From contig CAWDMX010000004.1 in NCBI GenBank assembly GCA_963803545.1, forward strand, positions 496,001 to 560,000: a stretch of DNA of 64,000 nt, written 5' to 3'. The notes under the pieces were generated by a model that did no database searches, was not told the DNA's origin, and worked only from the letters and a program-made list of their open reading frames with translations. The position numbers were made by a program, and so were the translations under genes. Positions 56,127 through 64,000 of the stretch are shown piece after piece (position 1 is the first letter of the stretch; each line of letters starts with the position of its first letter). The DNA is from Legionella_C sp963803545 (GTDB taxonomy: Bacteria; Pseudomonadota; Gammaproteobacteria; Legionellales; Legionellaceae).

Positions 56127-57057
56127 TAGTTAATTGAATTTTAAATGACCGATAAATTGTATATAATTGTCGTTTTTAACTTCAGTCATATTTATGGGAT
56201 ATTCAACAGATTTAAGAGGATCAGTTTTACGCTTCATTGATTCAGGAAACTCAATTAAGGCAGCATGTAAATTATTTAGTGTCAGTCGTTCATCAATCCA
56301 ACGCTGGAGAAGCAGGTTAAGCACATTAGGGACAATAGAGCCCAAGCTACGAATCAAATCTCCCTATAAAGTGGATGCATCAGCTTTAAAAGCTTACATT
56401 TCCGCCCACCCTGATGCTTATCTCAATGAAATTGCTGCGCACTTCAATGTCACTGCTTCAGGGATATCAAAAGCATTGAGTCGTCTGAAAATCACACGCA
56501 AAAAAAACGTCGCTCTATGCTGAAAGAGATGAATCCAGACGACAAGAGTTTGTAGAAATTATTTCACAATACCCATCAGAAAGACTGGTATACATTGATG
56601 AGTCTGGAATTGATAAGTTTATGTCTCGAGAATAAGGGGGCCTTAAAAGGACAAAAAGTGATTGGTGAAATCTCTGGTAGAGGCTATGCCAGGGAAAGCT
56701 TTGTGGCTGGGTTGAATGGGGGTCGGCTGATTGCGCCGTTATGTTACACAGGTACCTGAGACACAATATTGTTTAATTTTTGGTTGGCTAATTTTTTATT
56801 ACCCACATTAAACCAAGGTCACATTCTGGTGATGGACAACCCAACATTTCATAAATCAGAAGAAACGCGTCTACTTATAAATAATGCAGGATGTGCGTTA
56901 CTTTTTCTGCCACCGTACTCGCCAGACCTTAATCCCATTGAAAAATGTTGGGCGAATCTCATGAATATAATCAAAAAAAGTTATTGCTCAATTTTCATCA
57001 CGCTCAGAGGCTGTTGATTATGCGTTTCAAATAGATCAATTAAAATTCAAGTGGCTA
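56127..57057 (+). mobile_element. IS630-family element, degenerate, with TA ends
   Basis: About 931 bp. TATAG at both ends, pointing inwards, and related inner sequence (TTGAATTTTAA shared, inverted) mark the termini; insertion at TA is characteristic for IS630/Tc1-mariner. The transposase gene inside is broken in several places. Confidence 0.7.
56194..57017 (+). pseudogene. IS630-family transposase, multiply disrupted
   Basis: From ATG 56194 the first 110 codons give helix-turn-helix regions (SIKAACKLFSVSRSSIQRWR, and LNEIAAHFNVTASGISKALS), ending at 56523. From about 56505 a second frame supplies LVYIDESGID with the first catalytic Asp and stops near 56632. Then come VIGEISGRGYARESFVAGLN and, in the last piece, GHILVMDNPTFHKSEE and PYSPDLNPIEKCWANL. 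At least three breaks. Not functional. Confidence 0.88.
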
Positions 57058-57103
57058 TAAGATCACACCTGCCGTACCAGCGTCCCTGTGTTTTTTTAAA
57101 ACG

Positions 57104-57132
57104 TTGACAAATGATTGTTTCAATTACATCAT
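57104..57132 (+). promoter_or_regulatory. Candidate sigma-70 promoter
   Basis: TTGACA (57104-57109), 17 bases, CATCAT (57127-57132; four of six match TATAAT), 33 bases before the ATG at 57165. It lies just outside the right end of the IS630 remnant. Confidence 0.35.
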
Positions 57133-57164
57133 GCGTTTTAAAAGTTCGTGGAGAAGAGTGGTTT

Positions 57165-58616
57165 ATGTTTATTAATGTTCCTCAGGGGTACAGCGCCAGG
57201 TTAATAGCGGATGATTGCACGCATTTTGATATTAAAGGTCTTTATACGGAAGGTTTTAGCACCTGTAATATCGTTATTTGTGTGGGTAATAATCGCATTG
57301 TGTTATTTCATGTTGACGCAAAAATGATCTATGATTTTCCTAAAATAAAAAAAGAAATTGATTGGGTGGATGAGCCTAATCAACTAATTGTTTTAGCTAG
57401 AGGCACATCTCCTCTACGAGACAGGCTTTCTCAATTAATTGCAAAAGATTTTCCTGAAAAAAAATTGCAATGGAAGACCGTAGGGGAAGAGCATGATGGA
57501 GTATCTGTCTCTTTTGCAAAAAGTCCGCACAATCAACTCCATTTTCAAGTTAGTCTATATTTACCCGAAACCCGCCCGGCCAATTTGTGTCGTCACCCTG
57601 AGGAAAAAAGGCTATTAGCTGTACAAAAAATTGAGCAATTTGTGGGCGCAATCTCTAGAGCAAGAAAAGGGGTGGAGGGATTTAAACAGGGGAGGCAATG
57701 CCATTTATTTGACGGCAAGTCTTGGGAGTTTTTAGATAAAAAACATTTGGAAATAGATGCGCCTGATGCAGAGACGAAAAAAGAGATAAGCAGTTTTAAT
57801 AAAAATGATACCATAGCGCAAACGGCTGCCAAGTTGAAAGTCATTATTGATGTCATAGAAGAAAATTTAGGTTTTTTAGAAGACCCTGATACAGCGAGCA
57901 GACATACGGCTGAACAATTTGAGAATTATTTTAATAATTTTACTAATCACGGCCAACTATTTCGTAGAAACTTAATGGATTCTTTAGATTTTATTTGGAA
58001 AGGATGTCAGAAAAAAACAGAGGATATAGATAGGCGAGACATTTGCGTAATAGAGGATTTATATCGTTTATTGAATTTAGAAGAGGACGTGTTTAAAAAA
58101 GTTAAATCTGTTATTGAAGCATATGAATCAGCTCCTGGGATCACGAAATTTAAAAGATTCATGCTAGTCGATTACCGAGCAGCAGCTAAACATTATGAAA
58201 GAAGACAATTCTATGCAGAATTAGACACAGCTAATGAAAACCTGCTGCAAAAAAATAAACAATTAGCGTCCCGTGCAGCAGTGTGCTTTAAAGAAAAAGA
58301 TTTTGTAAGTGCAGCTAATTTTTTTGAGGGTATTTTAAAAAATATAAGAGGGAGCTGTACTAAAGATAGTTCTGACTTAGCGAGTTCGTATCACAATCTA
58401 GGGCGCAGCTTACAGCAATTAGGGCACTTCGTAAAAGCGGAAAAATGCTTGTCTTATAGTTTAGTTCTTAAGAGTAATTTTACCAATCCAAAGCCAATAC
58501 CTTTGGAGATAGAAAAAACACAAAAAGCATTAATTGATTGTCAAAAGCAACTCAGGCTTCAAGCGGATAATGCTACAGACCAAGCACAATCGCGGGTCTA
58601 TACCTGTAGTCCCTAG
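57165..58616 (+). CDS. Putative CNF/CheD-fold deamidase with C-terminal TPRs, effector-like
   Basis: 483 aa from ATG 57165, with GGAG-type sequence upstream; the frame is open to 57111. Residues 25-52 read GLYTEGFSTCNIVICVGNNR then IVLFHVDA; a Cys (34) in a G-S-x-C turn and a His (49) 15 residues later at a strand end are the arrangement of the CNF1/CheD/BLF1 glutamine deamidases (CNF1 uses Cys866 and His881, the same spacing). The middle is helical and charged. Residues about 370-440 hold TPR-like helices (AAVCFKEKDFVSAANFFEGI, then LASSYHNLGRSLQQLGHFVK). I know no close family; deamidase activity is inference from one motif. It stands alone amid IS remnants, which suggests an acquired gene. 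Confidence 0.5.
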   Translation: MFINVPQGYSARLIADDCTHFDIKGLYTEGFSTCNIVICVGNNRIVLFHVDAKMIYDFPKIKKEIDWVDEPNQLIVLARGTSPLRDRLSQLIAKDFPEKKLQWKTVGEEHDGVSVSFAKSPHNQLHFQVSLYLPETRPANLCRHPEEKRLLAVQKIEQFVGAISRARKGVEGFKQGRQCHLFDGKSWEFLDKKHLEIDAPDAETKKEISSFNKNDTIAQTAAKLKVIIDVIEENLGFLEDPDTASRHTAEQFENYFNNFTNHGQLFRRNLMDSLDFIWKGCQKKTEDIDRRDICVIEDLYRLLNLEEDVFKKVKSVIEAYESAPGITKFKRFMLVDYRAAAKHYERRQFYAELDTANENLLQKNKQLASRAAVCFKEKDFVSAANFFEGILKNIRGSCTKDSSDLASSYHNLGRSLQQLGHFVKAEKCLSYSLVLKSNFTNPKPIPLEIEKTQKALIDCQKQLRLQADNATDQAQSRVYTCSP

Positions 58617-58673
58617 TTGTAGTAGCTCAGACTTGATCGGACAGTTTCCCGTTTTTCAAAGGCGTCTGTCAGT

Positions 58674-59813
58674 TTAGATTTGAGCTAAATTTTTCTCCGC
58701 CCAAATCGATTTACCATCAATTAACGTGTCCTGAGGAGTTTGTCCACAGCACATCTTTTCTTGATGAGTTCGCGCATTATTATAGTAATGAATCCATTCG
58801 TCCAGATCTTTTTGTAGCTCTTCCAGCGAGGAGTACAGTTTTTTCCTAAATGTTATCTGATAAAACTCATTTAAAATGGTTTTGTGAAATCGCTCGCAAA
58901 TCCCATTTGTTTGAGGTGACATCGCTTTTGTCTTAGTATGGTCAATGTCATTAATCGCTAAATAGAGCTGATAATCATGTTGTTCGACTCGCCCACAATA
59001 CGCTGTACCTCTATCCGTTAATATACGCAACATAGGTAGTTTATGCTCTTCGAAGAAAGGTAAAACCTTATCGTTAAGGATATCTGCTGCAGTAATCGGG
59101 GTTTTAGTTGTATAGAACTTAGCGAAAGCCACTTTGCTGTAAGTATCAACAAATGTTTGTTGGTAAATGCGTCCAACGCCTTTCAGATTCCCTACGTAAA
59201 AGCTATCTTGTGAACCAAGGTAACCAGGGTGTGCCGTTTCTATTTCCCCACAGGCCTCATCATCATGTTTTTTCTTCTCAAGAGCTGCAACTTGAGCATC
59301 ATTGAGAATAATCCCATCATGAGCAATTTTATCCTCAAGGGCTTTTAATCGCTTTTTAAAATTTTCCAGATTATTGCGTATCCAAATTGAGCGAACACCA
59401 CTACCTGAAACGAATACACCAATCAATCGTAGCAGCACTCATTGATAGAAGTTGACTAGATATCGCTTCTAATAAAGGCTCATGATGTTTCTAATAGTGT
59501 TCCAGCCATAAAGGAAGCGCTCTTTGTAAGCAGATTTGATCTGTTGCAAGCCATATTTTTTTAAGTGGTTCTAATAATACGTCAGGTTCATAGGTTTTCT
59601 TTTTCCTGGTTTTTTCGTTTTTCGATCGAAAATTGGCGCTTGTCTGAGCAACCGAGCTGCAGCTTTGCGGTGATAACTATGCGTTTCACAAAATTCATCC
59701 AATAGACGTTTTTTCATAGCCCTATTACCACAACGATACCGCAAACGCTTTGTTTTTAAATATAAATCCATACCAATTGCTCCCATTTTTGCTTCTCGCT
59801 TCGGCAACAGCAA
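58674..59813 (-). pseudogene. Integrase-core (IS481-like) transposase, frameshifted
   Basis: The N-terminal part is at 59813-59571 (KTKRLRYRCGNRAMKKRLLD, then HSYHRKAAARLLRQAP). Between 59570 and 59440 the expected LLEPLKKIWLATDQICLQ and ALPLWLEHY segments appear in other frames with stops. The catalytic part is open from 59438 to 58674: TFVDTYSKVAFAKFY with the first Asp, ILTDRGTAYCGR with the second, and SPQTNGICERFHKTILNEFY with the Glu. At least two lesions. I could not fix the terminal repeats of the element. Confidence 0.82.
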
Positions 59814-59912
59814 TATTGAGGCAACGTTGCAATTTAATACTTATTTATGGGGGTACTTCGGCAATAGGTAATTTGAGAAAATTCGCTACAAAATGCACTT
59901 GGTAGCTTAAAA

Positions 59913-59941
59913 TTGTACAAATGCACGGTTTTGGGTATACT
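59913..59941 (+). promoter_or_regulatory. Candidate sigma-70 promoter
   Basis: TTGTAC (59913-59918), a 17-base spacer and TATACT (59936-59941), 32 bases before the ATG at 59974. The TATACT box is the same as that upstream of the Wip-like gene. Confidence 0.5.
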
Positions 59942-59973
59942 GTAATAATAATCATATTGTTTCGAGTTTTATC

Positions 59974-61614
59974 ATGATGATTAAAAGTATCCGATCCGAC
60001 AAAGGTGAAATTCTTATTGACCTAGATACTGCTGTGTTCGCTGGTGGAGAAACAGGTAGTGTGCGAGTACAAGATGAACAGGGTAATAGTTACCAGTACA
60101 AACCCGCAATACAAGATAACTCTCTTATAAGAAAAATTAAATCCGGCTATGCAGACAGCGAGAATTTTGGTGAACTTTTAGCTGCGCGTATTGCAAAATC
60201 TTTCGATCACAGTGAAGACAATCCGCGTGTGCCGTCTGTTTTATTCGTAACCTCGGTCGATAGCCCCCGAGTTGCTATTACTTCACGCTATTTAACGGGT
60301 GGAGATGGGGCCACTGTCCAATCTCTGGATGATTATTTAGGAAAACCTCGTGAAAAATCACATATTAAGCTCATTTCAGGTCACAGTAATCCTAAAAAAG
60401 GGTATTACAATATTGATAAAGATCCTTCATTAAAAGTCGAGTTAGCTAGAGCTATTGCATTGTCTGCCTTAGTTGGTGACCATGATGTTAACCCTGGAAA
60501 TATGATTGTCATTAAGGAGCTTGATGGCAAAATAAGACTTGGACGAATTGATTATGGCCATGCTTTTAACGATTTATTGCGCTTTTCGCGCTTCGGTGGG
60601 CACGCTGTTCATAAAAACAATATTATAGATTTTTTCAATCGTAGTTCCGTAAACGGTCTAAACTCCAAATCTAAATTATGGCGTGATTATCCCGGCTTAA
60701 CTCCATCGAAAGAAATGGTGAATGCTTTGAAGGTTATTGGTCACGAAACCAATGCCATTGGAAAGATTAGGACGTCAATTAACGAAGTTCGCAGAGAAGT
60801 AGACCAGCTGATAGCCGACCCAAATCTTGATAAAGATCATATAATTTATTCCTTTCAGCGAATTGCTCAGCATGTTTCGGGTGAGAAAATAGACGATGGT
60901 CTTAGTGATAGCAAAAAACTTGATATTATTTTTGAAAAAATAGAAAAATATACGCATAAAAATCAACAGCAAATGGCCTATGCTGCTAAAGTGATGCACT
61001 TGCAAGTTTGTACTCAAGAGGCCGTGAAAAATAATTGGCAAACCTTAGCGCTTAAAGAAACCTACGATAAGTTGGTGAAGGAGGGCGAAATGGGGGATCT
61101 GGGCCCTTTTTCTTGGTTTAAAGAAAGGGACAGAAGTACGCCTTATCAAGGAAGCTTCGAAGGATTTCTAGAGCATCAAAAAGCAATCATTAAACTGGAT
61201 AAAATAGCCCAAGAAATTGACAGGCTTCTCAATAATACTTTATCTAAGACGGAGTTAAGTGCTGCAAGAAAATTAAAAGCAATTGTTATAAATCCAAAAA
61301 AAGAACCAGAAACTAAGCTCTCATTATTAAAGGAAGAAATACGCAATATAAATAATATTCAAGAACCAAAAGGAAGTGGTTTTTTAAAGTTAATAATATC
61401 TATTATTGACTTATTTACCTTTCATAATCCAGTCCAGCTCGAAAACATAGTCTATCATGAATCACCAACCAAGGAGTTACCTCAGGTTGTAGTTTTGCAA
61501 AATTTTAGAGCTCTTAAATCAAAATTTACAGCCTTATTAGATCCTAAAAAGTCAGAAGAACTCGATAATAGTGCACCTGAAAAAAATGACTCGGGTAATA
61601 CCTCCTCAAGATAA
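59974..61614 (+). CDS. HipA/PI-kinase-like protein, effector-like
   Basis: 546 aa. The N-terminal half has a kinase-like order of motifs: AGGETGSVRV as a Gly-rich loop (23-32), YQYKPA with a candidate ATP Lys (43), LVGDHDVNPGNMIVI (166-180) as catalytic loop with Asp171 and Asn176, and RIDYGHAF (191-198) with the metal-binding Asp193. D-xxxxN followed by xIDxG is seen in HipA, PI3/4-kinases and several Legionella effectors, which are atypical kinases. The C-terminal half is helical and probably coiled. No membrane helix or signal peptide is clear. The tail ends Ser/Asp/Glu-rich. A second in-frame ATG follows the first directly. I cannot name the family; kinase activity is inference. Confidence 0.55.
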   Translation: MMIKSIRSDKGEILIDLDTAVFAGGETGSVRVQDEQGNSYQYKPAIQDNSLIRKIKSGYADSENFGELLAARIAKSFDHSEDNPRVPSVLFVTSVDSPRVAITSRYLTGGDGATVQSLDDYLGKPREKSHIKLISGHSNPKKGYYNIDKDPSLKVELARAIALSALVGDHDVNPGNMIVIKELDGKIRLGRIDYGHAFNDLLRFSRFGGHAVHKNNIIDFFNRSSVNGLNSKSKLWRDYPGLTPSKEMVNALKVIGHETNAIGKIRTSINEVRREVDQLIADPNLDKDHIIYSFQRIAQHVSGEKIDDGLSDSKKLDIIFEKIEKYTHKNQQQMAYAAKVMHLQVCTQEAVKNNWQTLALKETYDKLVKEGEMGDLGPFSWFKERDRSTPYQGSFEGFLEHQKAIIKLDKIAQEIDRLLNNTLSKTELSAARKLKAIVINPKKEPETKLSLLKEEIRNINNIQEPKGSGFLKLIISIIDLFTFHNPVQLENIVYHESPTKELPQVVVLQNFRALKSKFTALLDPKKSEELDNSAPEKNDSGNTSSR

Positions 61615-61616
61615 CG

Positions 61617-61755
61617 GATGTCAAAGGTACAGTTTTCTCCTAATGTTTACGCGAGAAGGTTCTGCATGAAGAATTCAAAATTTAGTATCGTACAAATAAG
61701 TTCTATCTTGAATCAAAATAGGGTGTTTCAGGCGCTTCTAGAACTATACTAAAAA
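61617..61755 (+). mobile_element. Degenerate left-end remnant of the IS3 element
   Basis: The sequence around ATGAAGAATTCAAAATTTAG (61665) and the 45 bases before it match the left end and orfA start of the IS3 element at 61879, with many changes. Only about the first 30 codons remain (KNSKFSIVQISSIL against KKSKFSDSQIMSII). It seems an older insertion of the same family. The rest of the 61615-61878 gap holds no gene. Confidence 0.65.
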
Positions 61756-61927
61756 CAGAAGCACCTTCCCCTCTGTGCCAACAACAGTGAGACAAAAATA
61801 AAGTAAAACTACATCCATGAGGGCGGTGGTACATTGTTAAAGTGCTGATGCACTTCGGTAATCGTCCCTAAAAATAATTGATGCCAAAAGTAGAATTTTC
61901 TCGTACCCTTTACGCAGGAGATTCTGC

Positions 61928-62191
61928 ATGAAAAAATCAAAATTTAGTGACAGTCAAATTATGTCGATCATCAAGCAAAGTGAAGCAGGCGTACCTGTTC
62001 CAGAACTTTGTCGTGAACATGGCATGAGTTCAGCAACGTTTTATAAATGGCGTGCAAAATATGGTGGCCTGGACTTGCCGATGATGACCCGACTAAAAGA
62101 GCTCGAGTCTGAAAATGCCCGTTTGAAGAAGATGTACGCTGAAGAGCGCCTAAAATCTGAGATTCTTCGCGAGGTGCTTGAAAAAAAGTAG
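61928..62191 (+). CDS. IS3-family transposase OrfA
   Basis: 87 aa helix-turn-helix protein: KFSDSQIMSIIKQSEAGVPV then ELCREHGMSSATFYKWRAKY, and a leucine-zipper-like end (LKELESENARLKKMYAEERL). It binds the terminal repeats. The gene ends with A AAA AAG at 62182-62188 just before TAG, a slippery site leading into orfB. GGAG precedes the ATG. Confidence 0.93.
   Translation: MKKSKFSDSQIMSIIKQSEAGVPVPELCREHGMSSATFYKWRAKYGGLDLPMMTRLKELESENARLKKMYAEERLKSEILREVLEKK
62182..62188 (+). promoter_or_regulatory. Programmed -1 frameshift heptamer A AAA AAG
   Basis: A AAA AAG in the OrfA frame, followed at once by the TAG stop. A -1 slip continues as VVKPSSRKQLAQKAVQEKF into orfB. This is the typical arrangement for making the OrfAB transposase in IS3 elements. 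Confidence 0.8.
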
Positions 62192-63015
62192 TTAAGCCAT
62201 CCAGTCGAAAGCAGCTTGCACAGAAAGCCGTGCAGGAAAAATTTATCTCCGTACGGATGGCCTGTTGTTTATTTAGCATTAGTGAAACTTGCTATCGTTA
62301 CCAATTGAAGCTGAATGATGAAAATGCTCATATTGCAGACTGGTTGTTGCGTTTGACTAAAAATAATCGCAATTGGGGTTTTGGCCTTTGTTTTTTATAT
62401 TTGCGTAACGTTAAAGGTTACAAATGGAACCATAAGCGTGTTTATCGTATTTATAGAGAGCTCGAGCTGAATTTAAGAATCAAACCCAAAAAGCGGTTAA
62501 TTAGGGAAAAGCCAGAGGCGCTAACGGTTCCTCAAGCAATAAACGAATGCTGGTCAATGGATTTTATGCATGATCAGTTACAAAACGGGCGTAGTTATCG
62601 TTTATTTAACGTGATTGATGACTTCAATCGAGAAGGCCTTACCATTGAAGCTGACTTCTCTTTGCCTGCTGAGCGTGTGATTAGGGCGCTTGATCAGGTT
62701 ATTGAGTGGCGTGGTAAGCCTTTTCAGATACGTTGTGATAATGGACCTGAATATATCAGTCACTTGCTTACACAATGGGCTGAAAAACACAAAATAACGC
62801 TATTGTTTATTCAGCCAGGCAACCCACAACAAAATGCCTATGTTGAGCGTTATAACAGAACCGTACGATATGATTGGTTAAACCAGTATTTATTTAGTAC
62901 GATCGAGGAAGTTCAGAATATGGCCACAAAATGGTTGTGGTCTTATAAAAACGAACGGCCTAACATGGCAATTGGAGGTATACCGCCCAGACAAAAACTG
63001 AAATTAGTAGCTTAG
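62189..63015 (+). CDS. IS3-family transposase OrfB (catalytic part)
   Basis: Read in the -1 frame after the slippery site; a GTG at 62230 could start OrfB alone. It contains an HTH_21-like region (DWLLRLTKNNRNWGFGLCFL) and the rve integrase core: CWSMDFMHDQLQNG with the first Asp, IRCDNGPEYISHL with the second, and NAYVERYNRTVRYDWL with the Glu. The end YKNERPNMAIGGIPPRQKL is typical of the IS2/IS407 group. Complete. Confidence 0.93.
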
Positions 63016-63176
63016 TTTCTACTTTTAGCGTCAGTTAAAAATGGGGGGATTACCTTATTTGCCCTAAATTGCAACACCAGATTGCCGGCTTAGGTTGGCA
63101 ATGCGGTACTCGCTTTTTTTTTAAGTATGAATTTTCTTCTGGTGTATCTATTGTTAAGGCCAATTCCCACGCAGTA

Positions 63177-64000
63177 TTAACCATACTTCGAACCGGGGTT
63201 GCTCTGGAAACTTTCTCCGTGGGAGGCCGACGCGGTTTGACGGGTTGCAGAAAAAAAACCCTGCGTGCCCACGGGGCTTGGGGGCTGCGCTGTGGGTATA
63301 TCGCCGGCCTCTAGTTGCTCGTCAATTATGGCCAGTAAGTCCTCCATTAATGATTCACTAGAGGAAATGCCTTCTTGCCGTAAGGCAAGGCTTAAGTGCT
63401 CTTGCAATTGTTGGCGATCGTGCGCATTTAAGACAATCAGTTGCTGGGGGTCTACCTTGGCACTAATAATTTGCTCCATGCTTTTAGCAAGGCATCGAAT
63501 ACTAATAGAGCCTCCATAACGACTGGATACGCTAACAATATTGTCTAGGCTTAAACCCAATTGCCTCAACACTTGGAAGTGTTCAATAACTGTGGCCAGG
63601 GTTTTGGAAGCGCCACCATTAGCCGCTACTTTTGCAATTTGCTCGCTTGTAAAGTTTAATTCCCGTAGTTTTGGAAACAGTTCAATAAGCGCGTCCAAGG
63701 TCTTGGAGCCGCCATTATTAGCCGCTATTGTTGCAATTTGTTCGCAAGTAAAGTTTAATTCCCGTAGTTTTGAAAACAGTTTAGTAAGCGCCGCCAGGCT
63801 TTTGGAGCCACCACCATTAGCGGCTACTTTTGTAATTTGCTCACTTGTAAAGTTCAGTTCAAGTAATTTGGGACAGCGTTCAATAAGTGCTGCCAGGATT
63901 TTGGAACCGCCACTATTAGCCGCTACTTTTGCAATTTGTTTGCAAGTAAAATTCAATTCAAGTAATTTTGGACAGCGACCAATAAGCGCTTCCAGGGTTT
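63177..64000 (-). CDS. Second TALE-like repeat protein (5' end beyond the window)
   Basis: The frame is open from the window edge to TAA at 63177-63179; no start is seen (a TTG at 63956 is internal). Four full 33-residue repeats are visible, each 99 bases: 63950-63852 with di-residue NS, 63851-63753 NG, 63752-63654 NN, 63653-63555 NG, plus the end of a further repeat at the edge. A degenerate cap follows (VSSRYGGS) and a tail that matches the first TALE-like protein (IISAKVDPQQLIVLNAHDRQ, then SSESLMEDLLAIIDEQ, then QGFFSATRQ). The repeats are more alike (FTSEQIAKVAANGGGSK) than in the first protein. By analogy to TALEs, DNA binding is expected. It lies next to the IS3 element. Confidence 0.8.
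   Translation of the reverse strand, partial: TLEALIGRCPKLLELNFTCKQIAKVAANSGGSKILAALIERCPKLLELNFTSEQITKVAANGGGSKSLAALTKLFSKLRELNFTCEQIATIAANNGGSKTLDALIELFPKLRELNFTSEQIAKVAANGGASKTLATVIEHFQVLRQLGLSLDNIVSVSSRYGGSISIRCLAKSMEQIISAKVDPQQLIVLNAHDRQQLQEHLSLALRQEGISSSESLMEDLLAIIDEQLEAGDIPTAQPPSPVGTQGFFSATRQTASASHGESFQSNPGSKYG
63555..63998 (-). repeat. 99-bp coding repeats of the second TALE-like gene
   Basis: Four complete units and one partial, with high similarity at DNA level, for instance the shared stretch encoding KVAANGG and LLELNFT/LRELNFT. The array continues past base 64000, so the number of repeats is unknown. Confidence 0.8.

Larger units (their letters stand above)
61879..63033 (+). mobile_element. 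IS3-family insertion sequence
   Basis: About 1155 bp between imperfect inverted repeats (TGATGCCAAAAGTAGAA on the left; TGACGCTAAAAGTAGAA read from the right), with two overlapping-frame genes orfA and orfB. TG-CA ends and frames are those of the IS3 family. No target duplication is clear. Both frames are intact, so the element may be active. Confidence 0.88.

Noticed and set aside
63555..63998. Regular direct repeats resembling a CRISPR or satellite array
   Set aside because: The period is 99 bases, there are no unique spacers, and the frame is open across all units and encodes TALE-like repeats.

Overview
The window is a 64 kb piece of a gammaproteobacterial chromosome with GC in the low forties by eye. 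The housekeeping gene order is typical gammaproteobacterial: mltG-tmk-holB-pilZ-tatD, leuS-lptE-holA-nadD, gyrA-serC-aroA-cmk-rpsA and a gspF-K type II secretion block. Interspersed are genes with eukaryotic-like or effector-like features: TALE-like repeats, a ubiquitin-like domain, Sel1 repeats, a Wip-type phosphoesterase, a CNF/CheD-like Cys-His motif with TPRs, and a HipA/PI-kinase-like protein. Together these suggest an intracellular or amoeba-associated member of the Legionellales/Coxiellaceae. That placement is inference: no rRNA gene and no Dot/Icm secretion gene lies in the window.

Layout. 1-5.3 kb: end of mltG, tmk, holB, pilZ, tatD, anmK and an MFS transporter. 5.4-7.8 kb: a frameshifted small gene, then a 639-aa protein with a solenoid of 33-residue TALE-like repeats. 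8.0-14.3 kb (minus strand): lnt, leuS, lptE, holA, nadD. 14.6-20.8 kb: an apparent operon for lysine and acyl-CoA breakdown (saccharopine or lysine dehydrogenase, ALDH7-type aldehyde dehydrogenase, FadN-type hydroxyacyl-CoA dehydrogenase/hydratase, thiolase). 20.8-23.4 kb: a Sel1-repeat gene cut by an ISAs1-family element with a 10-bp target duplication. 23.6-26.9 kb: two convergent effector-like genes. 27-30.9 kb (minus): gspF, G, H, I, J, K. 31-36.7 kb: glnA, a DUF4124 protein, htpG, a UDG-like protein and ubiG. 36.8-41.6 kb: a large autotransporter. 41.6-43.4 kb (minus): a ProQ/FinO-domain protein and gltA. 43.6-51.4 kb: gyrA, serC, aroA, cmk, rpsA, lapA. 51.6-55.1 kb: a second autotransporter.

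55.2-64 kb is an accessory region. Broken IS6, IS630 and integrase-core (IS481-like) elements, an apparently complete IS3 element and a degenerate copy of its left end alternate with two effector-like genes. It ends in a second TALE-like repeat gene on the minus strand that runs off the window.

The outstanding signal is the pair of TALE-like proteins. Both have 33-residue repeats with a variable di-residue at positions 12-13 (QG, ND, HD, HN, NG, IG in the first; NS, NG, NN, NG in the visible part of the second). Both end in the same degenerate cap repeat and a related C-terminal tail. TALE-type DNA-binding repeats are best known from Xanthomonas, Ralstonia and the fungal endosymbiont Mycetohabitans (Burkholderia) rhizoxinica, with related sequences from marine metagenomes. 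Two diverged copies here suggest a separate family of DNA-binding, possibly nucleus-targeted, proteins.
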